The notes under the pieces: generated by a model
Seen by the model: only the letters and a program-made list of their open reading frames with translations
Told to the model about the DNA's origin: nothing
Database searches by the model: none
Shown: in pieces, positions 1 through 7,206 of the stretch
Layout of the letters: every line of letters starts with the position of its first letter
Position numbering within the stretch: position 1 is the first letter of the stretch
Program-made: the position numbers and the translations under genes
NCBI GenBank assembly: GCA_964614655.1
Contig: CAZTPF010000029.1
Coordinates: 1 to 24,987 of the forward strand
Length of the DNA: 24,987 bases
Direction of reading: 5' to 3'
Source of the DNA: Casp-actino8 sp964614655
Lineage (GTDB): Bacteria; Actinomycetota; Acidimicrobiia; Acidimicrobiales; Ilumatobacteraceae

Positions 1-4
1 CGGG

Positions 5-10
5 TACAGT
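5..10 (+). promoter_or_regulatory. -10 element, leaderless start of first gene
   Basis: TACAGT fits the actinobacterial -10 consensus TANNNT. It lies 6 nt before the GTG at 17, so the transcript would begin at or next to the start codon. The same geometry recurs at several other genes in the window, which supports it. A GGAGG at 11-15 is too close to GTG 17 to act as a normal ribosome binding site. Confidence 0.5.
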
Positions 11-16
11 GGAGGC

Positions 17-523
17 GTGTTGTTGGGGACTTCACAGACGCACTGGTGGTCGAATCCGCGGTGCGTCGCGCTCGAACGAATCGGCGACGTCATCGCACTT
101 CACGACCTCGGATTGGGTCTTGGCGGTACGAGTCGCTGGGTGCGCTACCCGATCCTGCCGACGGACGGCTTCGGACGCCCGAACCGGGAGTTGCTCGACA
201 CGACCTTCCTCGACGGCAACCATTTCGCCAACGAACTCGGAGCGGCCATGGGAGATCTTCTCGTCGACAAGGTGATGTCGACACGAGTGTGCGCCTATGC
301 CCAGCGGATCGCCGAACTGGCCGGGCTCCCTGAAGATCAGAGACTCCAACAGGCGACGCAAACGGCTCAGTCGATGACTGTCGAGTCGGTCGAGGACAAG
401 AAGTCGATGGATGGCCGATGGCTCTTGTCGTCGTCCAAGCCCCATCTCCGCGTCTACGTGACCGCCGCCCCCGATGACATCGCCGAAGTGGAGGAGAGGC
501 TGTCTCGACTCGTAGGGTCCTGA
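17..523 (+). CDS. Unrecognised protein, 168 aa
   Basis: I do not recognise this family. The frame is open to the left edge of the window, so a start further upstream cannot be excluded. GTG at 17 is preferred because a TACAGT -10 element sits 6 nt before it. TTG at 23 is an alternative with GGAGG 7 nt upstream. No signal peptide or membrane segment is visible. The middle (about residues 65-110) is helical and charged, with a YAQRIAELAGLPEDQ stretch. The C-terminus (about 140-168) looks like a small alpha/beta end, with LRVYVTAAPDD followed by IAEVEERLSRL. The stop at 521-523 is one base before the ATG of the LLM oxidoreductase, so the two could be co-transcribed, although that gene also has its own -10 site inside this one. 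The gene is supported by frame, codon use and tight packing rather than by homology. Confidence 0.6.
   Translation: MLLGTSQTHWWSNPRCVALERIGDVIALHDLGLGLGGTSRWVRYPILPTDGFGRPNRELLDTTFLDGNHFANELGAAMGDLLVDKVMSTRVCAYAQRIAELAGLPEDQRLQQATQTAQSMTVESVEDKKSMDGRWLLSSSKPHLRVYVTAAPDDIAEVEERLSRLVGS
513..518 (+). promoter_or_regulatory. -10 element, leaderless LLM oxidoreductase
   Basis: TAGGGT ends 6 nt before the ATG at 525. It lies inside the last codons of the preceding gene. No ribosome binding site is present upstream of this ATG, so a leaderless transcript is the simplest reading. Confidence 0.55.
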
Positions 524-524
524 C

Positions 525-1490
525 ATGTCTCGTCTCAGCTACCACATCCCGAATTTCACGTACGACAGCGGATCGGGGTCGCCCTTCCCGCTCGTGGTCG
601 CTCAGGCGAAAGAGGCCGAGGCGAGCGGGTTCGACCGCATCACGGTCATGGATCACTTCTACCAGTTGCCCATGCTCGGTCGTCCCGAAGAGCCAATGTT
701 CGAGGCGTACACGTTGCTCGGTGCGCTCGCCGCCCACACGTCGAAGGTTCGTCTGGCAACGATGGTCACCGGTAACACGTATCGGAATCCGACCCTTCTG
801 GCCAAGGCGGTCACTGCACTCGACCACGCATCGAACGGACGGGCGACGTTGGGCATCGGCGCCGGCTGGTTCGAGCTCGAGCATCAGTCGCTCGGTTTCG
901 AATTCGGAACCTTCACCGATCGCTTCCAAAAACTCGAGGAGGCGCTGCAGATCATCGGACCGATGTTGCGCAATCAGAAGGTGTCGTTCAGTGGTCGTCA
1001 CTACTCGGTCACCGATGCGGTCAATTCGCCGGCGCCGATCTCGCGTATCCCGATCCTCATCGGCGGAGGAGGAGAGAAGAAGACACTGCGATTCGTCGCC
1101 AAGTACGCCGATGAATCGAATCTGGTCGGACTCACACAGGCATCCGAGGTTGCCCGCAAGCTCGCCGTTCTCGACGAACACTGCGCGAACGAAGGTCGGA
1201 ACCGTGCCGAAGTCTCCGTCTCGTTGAACGTCTCGTGTGTGATCGCGCCTTCCACGGCCGAGGCCGAAGCCGATGTGAAGGCGATGGCGGCGGTCAAGGG
1301 ATGGAACGATCAGATCGTCGACGGGATGCGTGGCCGACTCGTCTTCGGTGATCCCGACACGGTCGGGGCGGCACTGGCCGAACTCGTCGGCGCTGGCCTC
1401 GACGGGCTCAGTCTCAGCCTGCCGGTCAACGGACACCTCCCTGGTCGGGTGGCTCTTCTGGCCCAGACCGCATCTCGAGCCTTCGGCTGA
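525..1490 (+). CDS. LLM-class F420-dependent oxidoreductase
   Basis: This is a luciferase-like (LLM) TIM-barrel oxidoreductase of 321 aa, close to the usual length. The N-terminus SYHIPNFTY, the DHFYQLP motif near residue 44, the strand VRLATMVTGNTYRNPTLLAK and the loop GRATLGIGAGW are characteristic of the F420-dependent LLM subgroup that includes mycobacterial Rv1855c-like proteins. Later blocks match the same fold: IPILIGGGGEKKTLRFVAKYADESN, and near the C-terminus VFGDPDTVGAALAELVGAGLDGL. Family members transfer hydride between reduced coenzyme F420 and an organic substrate in the cytoplasm. The substrate cannot be told from sequence. The choice of F420 over FMN is inferred from subgroup resemblance. 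The start at 525 follows a TAGGGT -10 element by 6 nt and directly abuts the upstream stop codon. Confidence 0.88.
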   Translation: MSRLSYHIPNFTYDSGSGSPFPLVVAQAKEAEASGFDRITVMDHFYQLPMLGRPEEPMFEAYTLLGALAAHTSKVRLATMVTGNTYRNPTLLAKAVTALDHASNGRATLGIGAGWFELEHQSLGFEFGTFTDRFQKLEEALQIIGPMLRNQKVSFSGRHYSVTDAVNSPAPISRIPILIGGGGEKKTLRFVAKYADESNLVGLTQASEVARKLAVLDEHCANEGRNRAEVSVSLNVSCVIAPSTAEAEADVKAMAAVKGWNDQIVDGMRGRLVFGDPDTVGAALAELVGAGLDGLSLSLPVNGHLPGRVALLAQTASRAFG

Positions 1491-1559
1491 GCAGGCGTCG
1501 CGCCGGTCGCTTCACACGCCGTTCACGAAACTCCTGGCCGATTTCGGGCGTACCGCTCG

Positions 1560-1565
1560 TACCGT
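1560..1565 (+). promoter_or_regulatory. -10 element, leaderless FtsH-like gene
   Basis: TACCGT lies 8 nt before the ATG at 1574. The 83-bp spacer between the LLM gene stop and this ATG contains no convincing ribosome binding site. This favours ATG 1574 over the in-frame TTG at 1565, which overlaps the -10 element. Confidence 0.5.
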
Positions 1566-1573
1566 TGGGCTCC

Positions 1574-3133
1574 ATGTCGCCCACCGTCCGCAACTGGCTG
1601 ATCGTCGGAGGAGTCATCGTGCTCCTTCTCGCCATCGGCCGTTGGCGCGAGAAGCGGGCTCGGGCACCGAAGCGAGTCGTACCCGACCGAGGTTCGGGGT
1701 TCGATTCGGTGGCCGGTTGCGATGAAGCAGTCGACGACTTGCGCGAACTCGTGGAGTTCTTGCGCGATCCCGAAAAGTTCGAACGGCTGGGCGCGACACC
1801 ACCGAAGGGCGCCTTGCTCGTCGGTCCTCCGGGAACCGGAAAAACTCTGCTCGCCCGGGCCGTTGCCGCCGAAGCATCGGTTCCCTTCATCGCGGCGTCG
1901 GCCACCGACTTCGTCGAGATGTACGTCGGCGTCGGAGCCAAGCGAGTTCGCGAGTTGTACGAATCGGCGCGCACCCACAAAGCGGCCATCGTGTTCATCG
2001 ACGAGATCGACGCCGTTGCTCGCGCCCGTTCGATGAACGATCGTGAGAACGGCACCCCCGGTGGTCCGATCGAACACGAGAACACACTGATCGCGCTGCT
2101 CACCGAACTCGACGGATTCAACAAGTCGAACATCATCACCATCGCCGCCACCAACCGCGCCGATGTGCTCGACAAGGCGATCCTGCGCCCGGGTCGACTC
2201 GAACGTCGGATCGAGGTTCCACTGCCTGATCGCAAGGGCCGTCACGCCATCCTGAAGGTTCATGCGGCGTCCAAGCCGTTGGCGGACGACGTCGATCTCG
2301 ATGCGGTCGCGGCTCGCACCGCGGGCATGTCGGGTGCCGATCTGGCTCGGGTCTGCAACGAAGCCGCGCTGGAGGCCGTGCGACTCGAACGACGTGACAT
2401 CGATCAGACGTGTTTCTCCGCAGCCGTCGAATTCGTTGCTCTGGGCCGCCCGCGTCGTTCGATGACGATCTCGGAATCTGATCGACGCATCACGGCCTGG
2501 CACGAAGCCGGGCACGCCATCTGCGGTTTCGTCCAAGAAGATGCCGCCGATCCGGTGGCGGTCACCGTCGTTCCGCGAGGTCCGGCGGCTGGCGTCACCT
2601 GGTTCGAGAACGACGATCGCATCTTCCTCACCAAAGAAGCTGCCTTCGCCCAGTTGGTGGTGGCACTCGGGGGCCGAGTGGCCGAAGAGAAGTTGATGGG
2701 CGGTTCGTGCACTCAGGGAGCGGCGTCCGATCTGGCGAGGGCCACCGAACTCGCCACTCAGATGGCCACCACCTACGGCATGTCGGGCTCACTTATGAGC
2801 CGTCGTCCGTCGATGGTGTCGGGCCCCGATGCCTGGACCCAGGATTCCGTCGCGTCGATTCTCGACGAGGCACACGCAGCGGCCCGCACGATCCTCACCG
2901 AGCACATCGGCGCCCTTGAAGCCATGGCCGAAGCCCTCATGGTCGAGGAGCGACTCGATCTCGACCGCATCGAATCGATCGTCGGTGGTCGTCCGCGTCG
3001 TCGGATGGCCCGACGTGAAACGGTGACCAAGTCCGTGGAGCCGGTGGTGATTCCGAAGCGTCAGCCAGCTCGGCGCTTCCGACCGCGGGTCAAGGCGTTG
3101 GCGTCGATGATGCGTCGTCGTCAGCGGGCTTAG
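1574..3133 (+). CDS. FtsH-type AAA+ zinc metalloprotease, short form
   Basis: This is a membrane-anchored ATP-dependent protease of 519 aa. One hydrophobic segment (about residues 8-22) is followed almost at once by the AAA+ domain. Walker A GPPGTGKT is at 84-91 and Walker B IVFIDEID at 139-146. The pore loop region reads FVEMYVGVGAKRVREL, with Tyr where canonical FtsH has Phe. The second region of homology, ATNRADVLDKAILRPGRLERR, keeps its arginines. The M41 protease domain has HEAGH at 310-314 and the third zinc ligand Asp near 386 (GAASDL), so it should be active. Canonical FtsH is about 610-650 aa with two TM helices around a periplasmic domain. Here that domain and the second helix are absent, so the predicted topology is one N-terminal anchor with the catalytic part cytoplasmic. 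The C-terminus is Arg/Lys-rich. Its stop overlaps that of the convergent hydrolase gene (TAG/TAA across 3130-3133). Confidence 0.9.
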   Translation: MSPTVRNWLIVGGVIVLLLAIGRWREKRARAPKRVVPDRGSGFDSVAGCDEAVDDLRELVEFLRDPEKFERLGATPPKGALLVGPPGTGKTLLARAVAAEASVPFIAASATDFVEMYVGVGAKRVRELYESARTHKAAIVFIDEIDAVARARSMNDRENGTPGGPIEHENTLIALLTELDGFNKSNIITIAATNRADVLDKAILRPGRLERRIEVPLPDRKGRHAILKVHAASKPLADDVDLDAVAARTAGMSGADLARVCNEAALEAVRLERRDIDQTCFSAAVEFVALGRPRRSMTISESDRRITAWHEAGHAICGFVQEDAADPVAVTVVPRGPAAGVTWFENDDRIFLTKEAAFAQLVVALGGRVAEEKLMGGSCTQGAASDLARATELATQMATTYGMSGSLMSRRPSMVSGPDAWTQDSVASILDEAHAAARTILTEHIGALEAMAEALMVEERLDLDRIESIVGGRPRRRMARRETVTKSVEPVVIPKRQPARRFRPRVKALASMMRRRQRA

Positions 3134-3135
3134 CC
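3127..3135. terminator. Short palindrome at convergent stops
   Basis: GGCT-T-AGCC is centred on the overlapping stop codons of the convergent FtsH-like and hydrolase genes. The stem is only four base pairs and has no T tract. A terminator role is a guess, and part of the symmetry follows from the TTAG stop overlap itself. Confidence 0.2.
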
Positions 3136-4544
3136 GAGGCGGTCTTTCGAGTCGAGCGCGGCCGCTCGGTAGATACCCGTGGCCATGAACGACGTCTCGA
3201 CTTTCCGTCGGGCTTCGTAGATCGCAGCTCGGATGGCGTGAACGGCGATGTCATCGGGATCGGCTAGGTAGGCCATCTCGACGAGGTGACAGGCGAGTCG
3301 CAGATCTCCGTCGGCCGCCAGCGATTCGGCGCGGGTCGCCAGAACCGACGCGCCGCCGGCGAGGGACGCCATCTCGCGGGCCAGATCGGCGTCGCGAGCC
3401 GGCTTCAGATGAGCCGGATTTCCGTCGTACCAACCGCCGTACAAGCGCCAGATGTTGCGTACGACGAACTCGGGCTCGTCGTACGTCGGCCTCAGATAGG
3501 GAAGTTCGGCCAGATGATCGGGCAACTTCACGGTGTGGATCACGTCGTCGAGACGTGCACCGGTGTTCATGAGAGCGAGCGTCTGCTCGTGAAGCGACTC
3601 CAGGGCCTCGGCGGTATTGGTGAGTACCGAGACCACACGATCGGTACCACCAATCGCCATTCCGTGCGCCGGTAGGAGCAACTCGGGTCGCAGGGCCGCC
3701 ATCTCGCGCAGGGCCACCGCCCACTCCCATGCGAATCGTTGCACCTTCTGTGGATTGCCCGCATTCGGGAATTGCCAGATGAAGAGATCACCGACGCACA
3801 CGGCCTGGTGATCGGGGACCCAGGCCCACGTGTGATCGTCGGTCTCCCCCTTGGCATGGTGCAGTTCGAAGTGTGTTCCGCCGATGTCGAGAGTCGTGTG
3901 ATCGGAGTACGTGGTGTCGGGGCGGACGAAGTCGCTCGGAAAGAACGGGTCGGGAAGGCGGAACTGCCGCTTGTTGATGTGTCCGTTGTATCCGTTGGTG
4001 AGGTCGTAGCGCTCGAAGCGATCGGGAATCGCTTCGTGTCCGACGAAGGTGATCGAACGATGCTTCCGCTCGGCGGCGTCGGCGATGAAGGCACCGGCAC
4101 CAGTCACATGGTCGATGTGTCCGTGGGTGTACACGGCCGTATTGATCTCGTCAGCCGACCAATTTCGAATGGCCGAGACGACGGCCGGGGCCGACATCTG
4201 GTGGGAGACGTCGAACAGGACGAGACCGTCGTCGGTCGCGAACGAGACGACGTTGCTGAACGCCTGGACGATNNNNNNNNNNNNNNNNNNNNNNNNNNNN
4301 NNNNNNNNNNNNNNNNNNNNNNNNNNNNNNNNNNNNNNNNNNNNNNNNNNNNNNNNNNNNNNNNNNNNNNNNGGACGAGACCGTCGTCGGTCGCGAACGA
4401 GACGACGTTGCTGAACGCCTGGACGATAGCGACCCCGTCGCCGACCTCGTCAGCGTCCTGTGTCGGAGCTCTCAGGAAGCCGACGTCGAGATCGGTGTCG
4501 ACTCCGTCGATCAGTCGGGCGGCTCGCTCCAGCATGTCGGACAT
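3130..4544 (-). CDS. Alkyl-sulfatase-like metallo-beta-lactamase hydrolase (split by false gap)
   Basis: This is a metallo-beta-lactamase-fold hydrolase with a C-terminal alkyl sulfatase dimerisation-type region. The zinc motif is HGHIDH (about 89-94 of the repaired protein). A second-site block GETDDH occurs in FELHHAKGETDDHTWAWVPD, followed by CVGDLF and LLPAHG. The dimerisation region starts near YLRPTYDEPEFVVRNIWRLYGGWYDGNPAHL and continues through helices to VETSFMATGIYRAAA. Family members hydrolyse alkyl sulfates such as SDS, but many relatives act on other substrates. There is no signal peptide, so a cytoplasmic location is likely. The 100-N gap at 4273-4372 interrupts it. Removing the Ns and one copy of the flanking 55-bp duplication restores one frame of 419 codons, reading ...TDDGLV-LFDVSHQ... 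across the joint. The gene starts 30 nt downstream of the histidine kinase stop. A CACAAT sequence 6 nt before its ATG may give it a separate leaderless promoter. Confidence 0.85.
4218..4272 (+). repeat. 55-bp duplicate, left flank of gap 1
   Basis: This 55-bp block is identical to 4373-4427 on the other side of the 100-N run. It codes the same 18 residues (IVQAFSNVVSFATDDGLV on the minus strand) twice. It is an assembly overlap, not a biological repeat. Confidence 0.95.
4273..4372. other. Assembly gap 1, 100 Ns (artefact)
   Basis: Exactly 100 Ns, a scaffolder placeholder. Both flanks are the same 55 bp, so the adjoining contigs overlap and no sequence is likely to be missing. Collapsing 155 bp makes the interrupted hydrolase gene intact. 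Confidence 0.95.
4373..4427 (+). repeat. 55-bp duplicate, right flank of gap 1
   Basis: Exact copy of 4218-4272; see that entry. The repeat length equals that at gap 2, as expected if contigs end in a fixed k-mer overlap. Confidence 0.95.
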
Positions 4545-4574
4545 GCGGTCATTGTGTCAGGAATCATCGAGTGA

Positions 4575-5645
4575 TCAGGCGACGTCGTCCGCAGCTGCCG
4601 AACACGGGATTCGCCATGAGACTCTGGTACCGGAACGTGAAGATCTGGCCTTGACCGCTACGGTTCCTCCGTACGACTCGGCTCGATGGCGAAGGTTGGC
4701 GAGACCATGGCCCGAGGCAGGCGTGGAACTGATCCCGACACCGTCGTCGAGAACGGTCACGGTGAGATGATCGAGGTCGCATTCGACCCGCACGTAGGTG
4801 CGATTCGCTGAGGCATGTTTGGCCACGTTCGCCAATGACTCCCGGATCACCGAGTGGATGTCGTTTCTCGCACGAGTGGACACATTGCAAGTCACTGAGC
4901 ACGAGAAATCGGGCCGGTGACCGAGAAGTGGTTCCATCGAAGCCATGATGTCGCTCAAGCCTTTGCTCAGATCATTGGAGGTGATCGGCTCAGGTACTGA
5001 TGCGAGGGCATCGACCATCGACCTCAACTCCGTCACCGCCTCGTCGAGATTTCTCTGGAGAGCATCGGCGTAGCGACGGTTCGACGAGGACAACTCGAGG
5101 GTGTTGATGGCCAAGCGAACACCCATGCCGACGGCGAGCAATCGCTGCATCACGGAGTCGTGGATGTCGCGGGCTACTCGTTGCTTGGCTGCGGTGATTT
5201 CCTGGATGCGCCAGGCTTCGAGAAGTTCGAGGTCGGACGAGGCCAGCTGGCGTTGGATCTCGGTGAGCAAGGTGAGGTTCTCGCCGATCTCGACGACGTG
5301 TGAACCGATACGAAGCCAGTCGACCGACAGAGTGATGGGCTCGTCGAACATCGAGTAGCGAGCCAGTACGTCGCCGTCGACCGAGAAGTATTGGTGAGCA
5401 GCACCGCTGTCCCACGCTCGTTGGACGTATTCGAGGGCGCTGTCGGGCTCGAAGTAGACGGCCCGCATCGACTGGTCGATGGTCGACGTCGTGTTGTGCA
5501 GTGCTCCGTAACTGGAGTTCCACCAGCGCAGACGGGCGTCCACGATGTGATCGTGCTCGTCGAAAACCGGTGTGTGGACGGCGACGCTACCGGGCATTGC
5601 CTCGACGATCGAGATCAACTCCTCGTAGGACAGAACCTCATTCAT
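4575..5645 (-). CDS. Sensor histidine kinase, NarL/DesK-type (HisKA_3)
   Basis: This is a cytoplasmic histidine kinase of 356 aa with no transmembrane segment. Residues 1-130 resemble a PAS-like sensor: an N-terminal PGSVAVHTPVFDEHDHIVDARLRWWNSSY block, then strands ending IGSHVVEIGENLTLLTEI. A helical linker leads to the HisKA_3 box ARDIHDSVMQ, with the phospho-accepting His at 162. The ATPase domain has the N box RESLANVAKHAS (Asn 273), the G1 box LDDGVGI (about 299-305) and the G2 box GHGLANLRHRAESYGG (about 312-327). All residues needed for autophosphorylation appear present. Its ATG overlaps the response regulator stop in the sequence ATGAATGA, indicating translational coupling with its cognate partner. 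The ligand of the PAS-like domain is unknown. The alkyl-sulfatase-like gene follows after 30 nt on the same strand and may be a target or operon member. Confidence 0.9.
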   Translation of the reverse strand: MNEVLSYEELISIVEAMPGSVAVHTPVFDEHDHIVDARLRWWNSSYGALHNTTSTIDQSMRAVYFEPDSALEYVQRAWDSGAAHQYFSVDGDVLARYSMFDEPITLSVDWLRIGSHVVEIGENLTLLTEIQRQLASSDLELLEAWRIQEITAAKQRVARDIHDSVMQRLLAVGMGVRLAINTLELSSSNRRYADALQRNLDEAVTELRSMVDALASVPEPITSNDLSKGLSDIMASMEPLLGHRPDFSCSVTCNVSTRARNDIHSVIRESLANVAKHASANRTYVRVECDLDHLTVTVLDDGVGISSTPASGHGLANLRHRAESYGGTVAVKARSSRSGTRVSWRIPCSAAADDVA

Positions 5646-6279
5646 GAACGTCGTGATTGAAGATCAACGCCAGTTGTGTTCGGTTGGCGATCTCGAAGGT
5701 GTGCAAGAGGCGAGACACTCGGTTGCGGATGGTCTGCAGACTGAGGTGCATCTCGGCGGCGATCTGGCGGTCGGGAAGGCCCTGGGCGATCAGCGACACC
5801 AGACGTTGATCCGATTCACTCAGGTTCTCGAGGCGTCGGGTCTGCTTCCGCGCCAGCCGGGCCTTCGCCGGAGCCACGTTCACGTCGGATATGAACTTCC
5901 GTCCGGTCGCGACATCGCGAATGACCGAGATCAAGTGATCGCACGATGTGCTCTTGATCAGGTACGCGCTGGCGCCGTGTTCGTGTGAAGCGACGAAGGA
6001 GTCATCGGATTCGAATGCGGTGAGGACGATGACGTGGCACTCTGGACGATTCGACGAGATCCATTCGACGAGGCGCAGGCCGTTGTCGTCGCCGAGTCGC
6101 ACGTCGACGATGGCGACGTCGTGGTCGTCGGAAAATTGAGCGATTGCACCTTCGACAGAAGATGCAGTAGCAGTTACGTCAATGTCGTCCTCGGCGCCGA
6201 GTGTGAACGCCAAGGTCTGTGCGAAGAGATCGTGGTCGTCGCACAGCAACACTCGAATGGTTCGAGACGTGGTTTCCAC
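5638..6279 (-). CDS. Two-component response regulator, NarL/LuxR family
   Basis: This is a response regulator of 213 aa, typical of the NarL family. In the receiver domain (about 8-120) the acidic pair is DD at 14-15. The phospho-acceptor is Asp 59 in AIVDVRLGD, with the switch Thr at 87 (VLTAF) and the conserved Lys at 109 (YLIKS). The C-terminal LuxR-type helix-turn-helix (about 150-205) reads LSESDQRLVSLIAQGLPDRQIAAEMHLSLQTIRNRVSRLL. The start is GTG at 6279, preceded after 6 nt by GGGGGGTGA, a plausible ribosome binding site. The stop codon lies inside the start region of the histidine kinase (overlap of 8 nt), so the two form a coupled pair. The 62-bp spacer upstream has a weak dyad GTTG-N9-CAAC at 6314-6330 that could be an operator, but the evidence for it is slight. 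Confidence 0.92.
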   Translation of the reverse strand: METTSRTIRVLLCDDHDLFAQTLAFTLGAEDDIDVTATASSVEGAIAQFSDDHDVAIVDVRLGDDNGLRLVEWISSNRPECHVIVLTAFESDDSFVASHEHGASAYLIKSTSCDHLISVIRDVATGRKFISDVNVAPAKARLARKQTRRLENLSESDQRLVSLIAQGLPDRQIAAEMHLSLQTIRNRVSRLLHTFEIANRTQLALIFNHDVHE

Positions 6280-6341
6280 GTTGCGTCACCCCCCGATGAT
6301 CGAAACGGACCGTGTTGCGAACTTTACAACGTGGTCGATGC

Positions 6342-7127
6342 TCAGAAAACGGTGTAGCCGCCGTCGACCACGACCTCTTGGCCCGTGTGATACGTGATCG
6401 ACGGATCGGCGAGGAACGCCCCGACCTCGCGGAACTCCGACCACTCGGCCCAACGGCGCACTGGCGTTCGTTTCGTGGTCGTTTCGCGGAAGAGATCGTG
6501 GGCGTAGGCCGGCCCGGCCATTTCGGTGATTGTCCATCCCGGTATCAACGAATTGACCCTGATCTTGTGACGTGCGAACCCGACGGCGAGGGCCCGCATG
6601 AGGCCGTTGAGAGCGGTCTTCGACGTCCCGTAGGCCTCGTTACCAGCAGCACCGTGAATCGCCGACGTCGACGACACCAGCACGAGGCTTCCGCCCTCGC
6701 CTTGCTCGACGAGACGGCGCGCCGCTTCACGTATGGTCAGGAACACTCCGTCGAGATTGATCTTCATGACGGCCCGCCACTGCTCGAGAGTCAGATCGAG
6801 GAACGGAACTCCGTTGCCGGGTCGGCCGGCGTTGGCGAAACAGCCGTCGAGTCGCCCGAAGTCGGCGACGGTGCGCTCCATGGAGTCGACCACCTGTTCT
6901 TCGACACCGACGTCGCAGATGTAACCACGGGCCTCGACTCCGAGTGAACGAAGCCGGTCGACGGCTTCGTCGTTCTTGTCGGGCCGTCGTCCCCAGACGG
7001 CGACCGAGCCACCGACGGCCGCGATGCCCTCGGCGATTCCGAGGCCGATTCCCGAATTGCCGCCGGTGACGACGAAGACCTTCCCGGACAGATCGGTTCG
7101 TCCCGGTTGGTCGGATGGTCTGGTCAT
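6342..7127 (-). CDS. SDR family oxidoreductase
   Basis: This is a classical short-chain dehydrogenase/reductase of 261 aa, normal length. The cofactor motif TGGNSGIG is at 21-28 and the structural motif FANAG at about 97-101. The catalytic set is Asn 124 (INLDG), Ser 153 (VSSTSAIHG), Tyr 166 and Lys 170 (YGTSK). The C-terminus SITYHTGQEVVVDGGYTVF is typical. It should oxidise or reduce a hydroxyl/keto group with NAD(P)(H). GRR at 46-48, just after the second strand, leans towards NADP, but this is not decisive. ATG 7127 has a TAGGTT -10 element 6 nt upstream and no ribosome binding site, so the mRNA is probably leaderless. The gene is divergent from the EthA-like monooxygenase across 79 bp, and a shared pathway is possible. 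It lies 62 bp upstream of the response regulator on the same strand. Confidence 0.92.
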   Translation of the reverse strand: MTRPSDQPGRTDLSGKVFVVTGGNSGIGLGIAEGIAAVGGSVAVWGRRPDKNDEAVDRLRSLGVEARGYICDVGVEEQVVDSMERTVADFGRLDGCFANAGRPGNGVPFLDLTLEQWRAVMKINLDGVFLTIREAARRLVEQGEGGSLVLVSSTSAIHGAAGNEAYGTSKTALNGLMRALAVGFARHKIRVNSLIPGWTITEMAGPAYAHDLFRETTTKRTPVRRWAEWSEFREVGAFLADPSITYHTGQEVVVDGGYTVF

Positions 7128-7133
7128 GCCGTC

Positions 7134-7139
7134 AACCTA
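7134..7139 (-). promoter_or_regulatory. -10 element, leaderless SDR
   Basis: TAGGTT on the minus strand, 6 nt before the ATG at 7127. It is one of the clearest leaderless arrangements in the window. Confidence 0.55.
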
Positions 7140-7178
7140 GGGGTTGGGCATCATGGAGCTCGTGGTCGGCCGACCCAC

Positions 7179-7184
7179 TAGCGT
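7179..7184 (+). promoter_or_regulatory. -10 element of the BVMO gene
   Basis: TAGCGT lies 22 nt before the ATG at 7207, which would give a short leader. The leader contains AGGAGG at 7197-7202, four nt before the ATG. This fixes the start at 7207 rather than at upstream in-frame codons (TTG 7144, ATG 7153), which precede the promoter. Confidence 0.5.
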
Positions 7185-7206
7185 CGACGCGGGGACAGGA
7201 GGAAAC

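Noticed and set aside
90..1436. Antisense open frame (448 codons) opposite the LLM oxidoreductase
   Set aside because: Its product is Arg-rich and low in complexity, and the sense strand carries a clear LLM family protein.
1565..1573. TTG at 1565 as the start of the FtsH-like gene
   Set aside because: It overlaps the TACCGT -10 element and lacks a ribosome binding site. ATG 1574 fits the leaderless pattern.
4218..4427. Apparent tandem 55-bp repeat that might be a mobile element or CRISPR-like repeat
   Set aside because: The copies directly flank a 100-N placeholder and the same length recurs at gap 2. They are contig-end overlaps.
6314..6330. GTTG-N9-CAAC dyad upstream of the response regulator as a defined operator
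   Set aside because: Four-base arms are easily found by chance, and no second copy was seen in the window.
7144..7206. Longer N-terminus for the monooxygenase starting at TTG 7144 or ATG 7153
   Set aside because: The promoter and the AGGAGG site lie downstream of these codons, and the protein family begins at about residue 1 of the 7207 start.
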